From positions 1-7,169 of the forward strand of contig JAEZCF010000042.1 of NCBI GenBank assembly GCA_023430045.1: a stretch of 7,169 nt of DNA, written 5' to 3'. A model generated the notes under the pieces. It saw only the letters and a list, made by a program, of their open reading frames with translations. It did not search any database and was not told where the DNA came from. Of the stretch, positions 1 through 5,068 are shown piece after piece. This DNA comes from Pseudomonadota bacterium. Its GTDB lineage: Bacteria > Pseudomonadota > Gammaproteobacteria > Xanthomonadales > Xanthomonadaceae. Each line of letters begins with the position of its first letter. The first letter of the stretch is position 1. The position numbers and the translations under genes are program-made.

Positions 1-57
1 CTATAAACGCCTGCCTGATTTCGAGTCAGGTACATTCAACCGCTCTGCCACCTCTCC
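1..57 (-). tRNA. tRNA-Ser(CGA), 3' part outside the window
   Basis: Read on the minus strand, the gene begins GGAGAGG at 57-51, the usual 5' acceptor strand of serine tRNAs, followed by TG and a D-arm containing AGCGGTTGAA. The anticodon stem is CCTGA/TCAGG with a seven-base loop CTCGAAA, so the anticodon is CGA (plus-strand bases 21-23) and reads the UCG codon. After the anticodon stem the sequence enters what should be the long class II variable arm of tRNA-Ser and is then cut by the window start, so the T-arm, the acceptor 3' strand and any encoded CCA are not visible. The gene has its own promoter at 85-113 and is divergent from the phosphatase gene. I am sure of the amino acid and anticodon; the 3' end cannot be given. 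Confidence 0.95.
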
Positions 58-62
58 GGGTG

Positions 63-78
63 CCCCGGCGAACCGGGG
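63..78 (-). other. hairpin in the 5' leader of pre-tRNA-Ser
   Basis: The minus strand reads CCCCGG-TTCG-CCGGGG: a perfect 6-bp all-GC stem with a UUCG loop, closed by G-C rather than the especially stable C-G. With the predicted start near 77-79, the hairpin fills most of the pre-tRNA leader and ends five bases before the mature 5' end. It may shape the RNase P substrate or simply be a stable leader fold; the sequence alone cannot say which. Confidence 0.5.
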
Positions 79-84
79 ACGCGC

Positions 85-113
85 ATGATACGAGGATGTG
101 CGGAACTTCACAA
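85..113 (-). promoter_or_regulatory. sigma70-type promoter of tRNA-Ser
   Basis: On the minus strand there is a -35 box TTGTGA (113-108), a 17-nt spacer and a -10 box TATCAT (90-85), followed by the GC-rich stretch GCGCG. This predicts a start near 77-79 and a precursor leader of about 20 nt before the mature tRNA 5' end at 57. A GC-rich discriminator after the -10 box is typical of stable-RNA promoters under stringent control. Boxes and spacing are seen directly; the start point and the stringent control are inferred. Confidence 0.7.
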
Positions 114-220
114 GCCATCGCCGCCACGGAATGACAATGCTTCGGCACGCCGCTTGCCGGATGCCCGGGGCCCCGCGATGATGCCCTTTCCCCCCTGCGA
201 CTCGTGCCGCCTGCCCCTCC

Positions 221-925
221 ATGATCGAATTCGGACACCTTACCCACCCGGGCCTGCGACGCTCGCTCAACGAAGACACCTATTACGGTGACAGTGAACT
301 GTCGCTGTGGCTGGTGGCCGACGGGATGGGCGGCCCCGCCTGCGGCGAGGTGGCCAGTGCCTTGGCCCGTGAGGCCATCGTCCGCGAGATCCGCAATGGT
401 GCGCCACTGGCGCAGGCCATCCGCACTGCGGATGAGGAAATCATCCGGGCATCGCGGCGGCGCAACGATACGCTGCCGATGGGCACCACGGTGGTCGCCG
501 CACGCGTGCTGGGCAACCGCTACGAAGTCGCGTGGGTGGGCGACAGCCGCGCCTATGTCTGGCGCGATGGCCAACTGGCGCAGGTGAGCCAGGACCACAG
601 CGTGGCCCAGGAAATGCTGAGCCAGGGCAACATGACGGCCGAACAGGCACGCACGCATCCGCACCGCAACGTGGTCACCCAAGCACTGGGGGTCACCGAT
701 CCGGCACACCTGAACGTCGCCACCACCTCCGGCGAGATGCGTCCCGGCATGCAGCTGCTGCTGTGCAGCGACGGGCTTACCGAGGAGGTGGACGACGCGA
801 TGATCGCGCGCACGCTGGCCTTCGATGATGCCAGTGCGCAGGAATGCGTGGATACGCTGGTGGCGGCTGCCCTGGATGGGGGCGGCACGGACAATATCAC
901 CGTGATCCTGGTGCGTTGCCACTGA
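221..925 (+). CDS. PP2C-family Ser/Thr protein phosphatase (Stp1/PrpC type)
   Basis: This 234-residue cytosolic protein is a stand-alone PP2C catalytic domain, a metal-dependent (Mn/Mg) phosphatase that removes phosphate from serine and threonine. The PP2C motifs appear in order: RRSLNED (13-19), ADGMGG (33-38; D34 and G35 bind metal), GTT (88-90), WVGDSRAYVW (105-114), SQDHS (123-127), VVTQALG (151-157), CSDGLTEEV (182-190; D184 metal) and GGTDNIT (221-227; D224 metal). It has no signal peptide, membrane segment or extra sensor domain, and the length is normal for the single-domain bacterial type. No kinase or FHA gene lies next to it here, so its substrate is unknown. The ATG at 221 puts the N-terminus just before the first motif, but no Shine-Dalgarno is visible before it. 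The 163 bp between it and the tRNA (58-220) hold the tRNA promoter and a 10-bp palindrome at 166-175; I see no convincing promoter for this gene. Confidence 0.93.
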   Translation: MIEFGHLTHPGLRRSLNEDTYYGDSELSLWLVADGMGGPACGEVASALAREAIVREIRNGAPLAQAIRTADEEIIRASRRRNDTLPMGTTVVAARVLGNRYEVAWVGDSRAYVWRDGQLAQVSQDHSVAQEMLSQGNMTAEQARTHPHRNVVTQALGVTDPAHLNVATTSGEMRPGMQLLLCSDGLTEEVDDAMIARTLAFDDASAQECVDTLVAAALDGGGTDNITVILVRCH

Positions 926-933
926 GGAAGTTC

Positions 934-954
934 GTGGCGACCAACGGTCGCCAC
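934..954. terminator. perfect hairpin between convergent phosphatase and dnaQ genes
   Basis: GTGGCGACC (934-942) and GGTCGCCAC (946-954) form a perfect 9-bp stem around the loop AAC. It fills most of the 40-bp gap between the phosphatase stop (925) and the dnaQ stop (966), where a bidirectional terminator or attenuator would be expected. No strong T-run follows on either strand (only CCATTT on the plus strand), so it is not a classical intrinsic terminator. Its GACC/GGTC core resembles the repeat hairpins at 4857-5091, so it may be a REP-type element that lacks GTAG. Confidence 0.55.
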
Positions 955-965
955 CCATTTCGACT

Positions 966-1694
966 TCAGGCGACGGCAGCCTCTTCGGCCTTGGGCCCGT
1001 CCCACAGTGCGTGGCCGGCCTTCTTGCGGAGCCGTTCCAGGCGCGCGGCATGCGCTTCCTGCTCCGATGCCGTGGCCTGCACGCGCGGGCGCGGCAGCAG
1101 TTTGGCCGGGTCGAAGCCAGGCAATGCCATGGCGCCTGCCCCGCCCTCCTCGGACATGTCGAAACCCAGATCATCCTGACCCGAGGTCAGCGCGATATAG
1201 ACATCACCGAGAATCTGCGCATCCAGCAGCGCGCCATGCAACTGGCGATGCGAATTGTCCACGCCCAATCGCTTGCACAGTGCATCCAGCGAATTGCGCT
1301 GGCCCGGGAAACGCTCGCGCGCCAGCGCCAGGGTATCCACGACCGTGCAGCGATCGGTGATCTTTCCGTACTGAGGACCCAGCCGCGCCAGTTCATTGTC
1401 CAGGAACCCCAGATCGAACGCGGCGTTATGGATGATGAGCTCGGCCCCGTCGATGAAGGCCAGGAACGCTTCGGCCACCTGCGCGAAATCCGGCTTGTCG
1501 GCCAGGAATTCCAGCGTCAGGCCGGTGACTTCCTGCGCGCCGGGTTCGAATTCCACATCCGGCTTCAGGTACTGGTGGTAGTGGTTGCCGCTGGGCCGGC
1601 GTTTGAACAGCTCCACGCAGCCGATTTCAACGACGCGGTTGCCCTTTTTCCACTCCAGGCCGGTGGTTTCGGTATCGAGGATGATCTGACGCAT
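966..1694 (-). CDS. dnaQ: DNA polymerase III epsilon subunit (3'-5' proofreading exonuclease)
   Basis: This 242-residue protein is the proofreading exonuclease of the replicative polymerase; it removes mispaired 3' ends and binds both the alpha subunit and the sliding clamp. The DEDDh motifs are complete: Exo I DTETTGL (D7, E9), Exo II HNAAFDLGFLDNE (D94) and Exo III HGALLDA (H153, D158). From Exo II onward the residues are spaced as in the E. coli protein (D103, H162, D167), offset by nine. QDDLGF at 173-178 falls at the position of the E. coli beta-clamp motif QTSMAF and fits the Q-x-x-hydrophobic-x-F pattern. The charged C-terminal tail (about 205-242) matches the alpha-binding tail in position. 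Its start lies 4 nt after the rnhA stop, with no strong Shine-Dalgarno, suggesting co-transcription and translational coupling with rnhA. The gene is intact. Confidence 0.97.
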   Translation of the reverse strand: MRQIILDTETTGLEWKKGNRVVEIGCVELFKRRPSGNHYHQYLKPDVEFEPGAQEVTGLTLEFLADKPDFAQVAEAFLAFIDGAELIIHNAAFDLGFLDNELARLGPQYGKITDRCTVVDTLALARERFPGQRNSLDALCKRLGVDNSHRQLHGALLDAQILGDVYIALTSGQDDLGFDMSEEGGAGAMALPGFDPAKLLPRPRVQATASEQEAHAARLERLRKKAGHALWDGPKAEEAAVA

Positions 1695-1698
1695 GCGC

Positions 1699-2154
1699 TC
1701 AGTCTACCGCCACGCCGCCATCGCGCACCCGGATGGCCGCATTGCGCGCCAGCTGGTCCACGCGCTCATTGTCCGGATCGCCGGAATGTCCCTTCACCCA
1801 TCGCCAGTCGATCTGGTGGCGCAGCGTAGCCGCATGCAGGCGCTCCCACAATTCACGGTTCTTCACCGGCGCGCCGCCGGCGGTCTTCCAGTTCTTGCGG
1901 ATCCACCCCGGCATCCATTCGGTCAGGCCCTGGCGGACGTACTGCGAATCGGTATACAACACGATCTGGCACGGTTCGGTCAGTGATTCCAGCCCGGAAA
2001 TGGCCGCCATCAGCTCCATGCGGTTGTTGGTGGTATGCGCTTCGCCACCGCTCAGTTCGCGTTCGTGCGCCTTGTAACGCAGCAGCGCCGCCCAGCCACC
2101 CGGGCCAGGATTACCGAGGCACGAGCCGTCGGTGTGTACTTCAATGGTCTTCAT
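1699..2154 (-). CDS. rnhA: ribonuclease HI
   Basis: This 151-residue cytosolic nuclease cuts the RNA strand of RNA-DNA hybrids, acting on R-loops and RNA primers. The catalytic residues are all present and one position earlier than in E. coli RNase HI: D9 (VHTDGSCLGNPG), E47 (TTNNRMELMA), D69 (LYTDSQYV), H123 (VKGHSGDPDNE) and D133 (RVDQLA). The basic, tryptophan-rich handle region is present as WMPGWIRKNWKTAGGAPVKN (80-99). Length is normal for the family. Its first 14 nt overlap the end of the methyltransferase gene in another frame, and dnaQ follows after 4 nt, so the three genes probably form one transcript. In E. coli rnhA and dnaQ are neighbours but divergent; here they run the same way. 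GGAA lies a few bases before the ATG as a possible ribosome binding site. Confidence 0.98.
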   Translation of the reverse strand: MKTIEVHTDGSCLGNPGPGGWAALLRYKAHERELSGGEAHTTNNRMELMAAISGLESLTEPCQIVLYTDSQYVRQGLTEWMPGWIRKNWKTAGGAPVKNRELWERLHAATLRHQIDWRWVKGHSGDPDNERVDQLARNAAIRVRDGGVAVD

Positions 2155-2830
2155 TTGGTTCCAGAATCGATCGGGTCATCCCCGGGCTGGCCACCGCGCC
2201 GCGCCAGCGCACGGGCAACGGGGTCGGGCCCGGCAGCGCAAACGTGCGCTTTTCAGCAGAAAACAGGCAGCCCGCACGGAAAGGCGCCAGCCGGCTGGCG
2301 CGGTTGCTGGCCGCCGGCCACATCGGTCCGACGTAGCGCGTGCCACCACACTCCAGCCCCACATCGTCCAGCAGGTGGCGCAGGCGCTGCGGCGTACGCA
2401 CCACCATGCCGTGCCGACGCCATTGCGTGCGGTACGGACTGAACGGATTGAGGCTGCTCAGGAACAGCCGACCGCCCGGCGACAGCACGCGCTCGCATTC
2501 GGCCAGCAGCATGGCGGCATCGCGGGCCGTGACATGCTGCAGCACGATCAGGTCCACGCTTTCATTGGCCAGTGGCAGTGGCAAGGTGCAGCGCGCGTCC
2601 CCGGCATAGCCCGGACCGTGGTCGTCCCGGTACAGGCGCAGGCCACGCCCGCCCAGCGCCGCGCCTTCCAGCCAACGGGCGCTGGGAGCCATCCACAACC
2701 AGCAGGGAGCAGGCAGCGCCGCCAACTGGGGCAGCAGCATCTGCTGCTCCAGAAGGAACAGTTCCTGCGCCGGTTCGCTGTCGAACCAGGAGGCGGGGGT
2801 CGCTTGACGGAAACTCTGCAGCGCGGGCAT
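2141..2830 (-). CDS. YafS-like class I SAM-dependent methyltransferase
   Basis: The protein (229 residues from this start) resembles the methyltransferase between gloB and rnhA in E. coli (YafS). The later part of a Methyltransf_11-type fold is clear: GDARCTLPLPLANESVDLIV (77-96, motif II to post-motif), ECERVLSPGGRLFLSSLNP (111-129, with the PGG turn and the following N-P), then TPQRLRHLLDDVGLE (146-160). The usual glycine-rich SAM loop (motif I, D/E-x-G-x-G) is absent; its place holds WLWMAPSARWLEG (44-56). I recall YafS lacking this loop too, so it may be a family trait. The substrate is unknown. In-frame ATGs also exist at 2860 and 2869. I prefer 2830 because the sequence after it (MPALQSFRQATPASWF) is what I recall from related Xanthomonadaceae, and the earlier starts would overlap or abut gloB. 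The end overlaps rnhA by 14 nt. Confidence 0.85.
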   Translation of the reverse strand: MPALQSFRQATPASWFDSEPAQELFLLEQQMLLPQLAALPAPCWLWMAPSARWLEGAALGGRGLRLYRDDHGPGYAGDARCTLPLPLANESVDLIVLQHVTARDAAMLLAECERVLSPGGRLFLSSLNPFSPYRTQWRRHGMVVRTPQRLRHLLDDVGLECGGTRYVGPMWPAASNRASRLAPFRAGCLFSAEKRTFALPGPTPLPVRWRGAVASPGMTRSILEPNEDH

Positions 2831-2837
2831 GGTCCCG

Positions 2838-2843
2838 ATTCTA
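2838..2843 (-). promoter_or_regulatory. possible -10 box directly before the methyltransferase start
   Basis: On the minus strand TAGAAT (2843-2838) is a 5-of-6 match to the -10 consensus and lies exactly 7 nt before the ATG at 2830. If used, transcription would begin at or next to the start codon, giving a leaderless or nearly leaderless mRNA. No good -35 box is present at 16-18 nt, so confidence is low. Confidence 0.25.
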
Positions 2844-2850
2844 TGCGACT

Positions 2851-2855
2851 GAAGG
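2851..2855 (+). promoter_or_regulatory. gloB: ribosome binding site of gloB
   Basis: GAAGG ends 8 nt before the ATG at 2864, a normal Shine-Dalgarno spacing. It favours 2864 over the in-frame ATG at 2843, which would place GAAGG inside the gene. Confidence 0.5.
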
Positions 2856-2863
2856 CTCATTCC

Positions 2864-3628
2864 ATGCAACTGACCGCACTACCCGCCTTCGCTGACAACT
2901 ACATCTGGTGCCTGGCCGGCGATGATGGCGCTGCCGTGGTGGTGGATCCGGGCGATGCCGCGCCGGTGCTTGCCGCAGCGGACGCCGGCCTGCGTCCGCA
3001 GGCCATCCTGCTCACGCACCACCATGACGACCATATCGGTGGCGTACCCGCGCTGCAGGCCCGCTTTCCCGGGCTGAGGGTGATCGCGCCGCATGAGGAA
3101 CGCATCCCGATGGCAACAGAGCGGGTCGCCGATGGTGAATGCGTTCAGGCACTGGACCACAGGTTCCACGTAGTATCCGTGCCCGGGCATACCCTCAGCC
3201 ATGTCGCGTTTCACACTGATGAACATCTTTTCAGTGGAGATGCATTGTTCAGCCTGGGCTGTGGGCGCCTGTTCGAAGGTACGCCGTCCCAGCTGCTGGC
3301 ATCCCTGCGCAGCCTGGCGTCCCTGCCGCCGCAACTGCTCCTGTGTTGCGGCCACGAATACACCGTGTCAAATGCCGTCTTCGCGCGGCATGTAGACCCC
3401 GCCAACGCTGCCCTGCGGCAGCGCCATGAGGAGGCCTTGGCCATGCGCCGCGATGATCGCTCCACCCTGCCGGTAACGCTGGCACACGAACTCGACTGCA
3501 ATCCGTTCCTGCGTACCGACACCGCGCCCATCCGCGCGGCGGTAGCGGCACACCTGGGACGGGAGGTCACCGACGATGTCGACGTAATGGCCGGACTTCG
3601 GCACTGGAAAGACGGTTTCCGCGCATGA
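2864..3628 (+). CDS. gloB: hydroxyacylglutathione hydrolase (glyoxalase II)
   Basis: This 254-residue metallo-beta-lactamase-fold enzyme hydrolyses S-D-lactoylglutathione to D-lactate and glutathione, the second step of methylglyoxal detoxification in the cytosol. The binuclear metal site is complete: THHHDDH (51-57; H52, H54, D56, H57), H109 in VPGHTLSH, D126 in FSGDALFSLGCGRLFEG and H164 in CCGHEYT. The C-terminal helical domain carries the expected CNPFLR (212-217) followed by a short tail, so length and domains are those of standard bacterial GloB. The N-terminus MQLTALPAFADNYIW is typical and supports the ATG at 2864; the frame is open far upstream, but that stretch is antisense to the methyltransferase. 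Its stop overlaps the mltD start (ATGA), and it faces the methyltransferase head-to-head across only 33 bp, so a promoter for either gene must lie partly inside the other's reading frame. Confidence 0.97.
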   Translation: MQLTALPAFADNYIWCLAGDDGAAVVVDPGDAAPVLAAADAGLRPQAILLTHHHDDHIGGVPALQARFPGLRVIAPHEERIPMATERVADGECVQALDHRFHVVSVPGHTLSHVAFHTDEHLFSGDALFSLGCGRLFEGTPSQLLASLRSLASLPPQLLLCCGHEYTVSNAVFARHVDPANAALRQRHEEALAMRRDDRSTLPVTLAHELDCNPFLRTDTAPIRAAVAAHLGREVTDDVDVMAGLRHWKDGFRA

Positions 3629-4854
3629 GGCGGCGAAGTCTACCGCTGGCCCTGGGGTTGATTCTGGGGCTTGCCGGGACCGCGCATGCCCAGTCCATGG
3701 GGGCAGGAATCACCCAGAACATGGCCGGAGTTTCGTCGTTGCCGCTTGAAGTGGCTGCCCTGCCGGCGCCCACGGTGCGCAACGGACAGGACATCTTCAC
3801 CAGCTTCCGCGACGGCCTGGCCGAACCCACCTGCGATGCCGAGGCCACCAGCCCGCGCTGGCAGAAACAGTTCGCCCACGCGCCCGCGCGGCTGGCGAAC
3901 CAGAATGACGATGCGCTGGTGCTGTTCGGCTACGTGGTGGAAGAGCTGCGCAAGGCCAGCCTGCCGACCGAATTCGCGCTGATCCCCTTCGTGGAAAGCG
4001 GCTACCGTCCCAATGCGCGCAACGGCAGCGGTCCGGCCGGCCTGTGGCAGTTCATCGCCACCACCGCCCGCAATCATCGCGTCCCCATGACCGAAGGCTA
4101 TGACGGCCGCCTGTCCGCGGTGGATTCCACCCAGGCAGCCGTGCGCTATCTGAAGACGCTTCACGGCATGTTCGGGGGCGACTGGCGGCTGGCGACCATG
4201 GCCTACAACGCCGGCGAGTACCGCGTGCTGCAGGGCCTGCGCAAGGCAGGCATGAACGCCAGCAACGCGCGCCCGGCGGAAGTGCCCGGCCTTTCACCGA
4301 TCACGCACGCCTATGTGGAAAAGCTGCATGCCCTGGCCTGTGTACTCGAGAACGCCGAGGAACAGCCTGCGGTGATGGCCTCGCTGGACCGCACCGTGCC
4401 GGTGATGAAGAGCCACACCCTGCCGGCCGGCACCAGTGTGGAGCAGTGGGCTGCACAGCGCTCGCTGGACCCGGCGCGCATCGCGCGATTGAATCCGGCC
4501 GCGTCGAACAGCCGCGCCCGCCCGCAGAGTGCGCCGGTGCGCCTGCTGGCACCGGTCAATCCGGCAACGGCGGGATCGGCCCTGACAGCCAAGGCCGACA
4601 TGGCCGGTGAAACGGCATCTGTTGCCGCTGCAGTCGCTGCAGCCGCCTCCGCGCAGCCGGCAGCGGCCATGGCACGCAGCGTGGCCAGTGTGGCCGACAG
4701 GCCGCGCAACCGTCGCCACACTGTCCGTTCGGGCGAGTCCGCATGGACCATCGCTCGCACGCATGGCATTCCGGTGAAGGCATTGCTGAGCCTGAATGGC
4801 TTGAGCGGCAAGGCGGTGTTGAAGCCTGGCGCCGTGCTTCGCCTGGAAGATTGA
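3625..4854 (+). CDS. mltD: lytic murein transglycosylase D, LysM-containing
   Basis: This 409-residue exported enzyme cleaves the glycan strands of peptidoglycan to 1,6-anhydro-muropeptides. The signal peptide is MRRR, a hydrophobic stretch (5-18) and a likely cut after A22 (AHA|QS). There is no lipobox cysteine at the cleavage site, so unlike E. coli MltD it is probably not a lipoprotein. The SLT domain (about 90-210) has the catalytic E124 in PFVESGY, then GPAGLWQFIATTARNH (136-151), YDGR (159-162) and AYNAGEYRV (193-201), as in the MltD branch. A clear LysM repeat closes the protein (about 364-408: HTVRSGESAWTIARTHGIP, ending GAVLRLED). A weaker LysM-like stretch (about 262-310) precedes an Ala-rich linker (about 312-355). 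It is probably an operon with gloB through the ATGA overlap; no strong Shine-Dalgarno of its own is visible. The gene is intact. Confidence 0.93.
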   Translation: MRRRSLPLALGLILGLAGTAHAQSMGAGITQNMAGVSSLPLEVAALPAPTVRNGQDIFTSFRDGLAEPTCDAEATSPRWQKQFAHAPARLANQNDDALVLFGYVVEELRKASLPTEFALIPFVESGYRPNARNGSGPAGLWQFIATTARNHRVPMTEGYDGRLSAVDSTQAAVRYLKTLHGMFGGDWRLATMAYNAGEYRVLQGLRKAGMNASNARPAEVPGLSPITHAYVEKLHALACVLENAEEQPAVMASLDRTVPVMKSHTLPAGTSVEQWAAQRSLDPARIARLNPAASNSRARPQSAPVRLLAPVNPATAGSALTAKADMAGETASVAAAVAAAASAQPAAAMARSVASVADRPRNRRHTVRSGESAWTIARTHGIPVKALLSLNGLSGKAVLKPGAVLRLED

Positions 4855-4856
4855 GC

Positions 4857-4881
4857 GTAGCCCGGCCGGCCATGGGTCGGC
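4857..4881 (+). repeat. SMAG hairpin 1, mixed stem
   Basis: GTAG (4857-4860) begins just after the mltD stop. Arms are GCCGGCC (4865-4871) and GGTCGGC (4875-4881) around ATG, with one G-T pair: the left arm is type A and the right arm type B. An outer 6-bp repeat, TAGCCC (4858-4863) with GGGCTA (4889-4894), can extend the fold. It is the only copy with GTAG on the plus strand, so hairpins 1 and 2 face each other. Confidence 0.7.
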
Positions 4882-4897
4882 TTTGCATGGGCTAACA

Positions 4898-4920
4898 AGC
4901 CGGCCAGAGGCCGGCTGTAC
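4898..4920 (-). repeat. SMAG hairpin 2, type A
   Basis: AGCCGGCC (4898-4905), loop AGA, GGCCGGCT (4909-4916): perfect 8-bp stem. The foot is GTAC instead of CTAC, a one-base change from hairpin 5. Confidence 0.75.
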
Positions 4921-4931
4921 GTGAGCTGCCC

Positions 4932-4954
4932 AGCCGACCATGGGTCGGCTCTAC
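4932..4954 (-). repeat. SMAG hairpin 3, type B
   Basis: AGCCGACC (4932-4939), loop ATG, GGTCGGCT (4943-4950): perfect 8-bp stem with CTAC foot (4951-4954). It is joined to hairpin 2 by the spacer GTGAGCTGCCC, which recurs between hairpins 5 and 6. Confidence 0.8.
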
Positions 4955-4964
4955 CAAGGCATGA

Positions 4965-4983
4965 AGCCGACGATCGGTCGGCT
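4965..4983 (-). repeat. SMAG-like hairpin 4, degenerate
   Basis: AGCCGAC (4965-4971) and GTCGGCT (4977-4983) form a 7-bp type B-like stem around GATCG. The foot reads GCAG, so the GTAG/CTAC tag is lost. It looks like a decayed copy. Confidence 0.6.
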
Positions 4984-4999
4984 GCAGGCGCGCGTGCCA

Positions 5000-5022
5000 A
5001 GCCGGCCAGAGGCCGGCTCTAC
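5000..5022 (-). repeat. SMAG hairpin 5, type A
   Basis: AGCCGGCC (5000-5007), loop AGA, GGCCGGCT (5011-5018), foot CTAC (5019-5022). It is identical to hairpin 2 except for the foot and begins 102 bp after it. Confidence 0.8.
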
Positions 5023-5033
5023 GTGAGCTGCCC

Positions 5034-5056
5034 AGCCAACCATGGGTCGGCTCTAC
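5034..5056 (-). repeat. SMAG hairpin 6, type B with one mismatch
   Basis: AGCCAACC (5034-5041), loop ATG, GGTCGGCT (5045-5052), foot CTAC (5053-5056). It matches hairpin 3 at 102 bp distance except for G to A at 5038, which breaks one stem pair. Confidence 0.75.
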
Positions 5057-5068
5057 CTTGAGGTATCA

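Noticed and set aside
26..1174. 382-codon open frame on the minus strand
   Set aside because: It overlaps the tRNA, the phosphatase and the dnaQ end, and its translation is Arg/Ala/His-rich with no family motif.
1011..1829. 272-codon open frame on the plus strand
   Set aside because: It is antisense to dnaQ and rnhA, both of which have complete catalytic sets.
2735..2752. AGCAGCA/TGCTGCT inverted repeat
   Set aside because: It is within methyltransferase codons for a Leu/Gln-rich stretch and has no sign of a regulatory role.
2132..2863. Long N-terminal extension of gloB
   Set aside because: The frame is open, but the stretch is antisense to the methyltransferase. GloB proteins begin at MQL, and GAAGG lies 8 nt before that ATG.
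4618..4680. Repeated CTGCAG and GC-rich low-complexity sequence
   Set aside because: It encodes the Ala-rich linker of MltD and is explained by composition.
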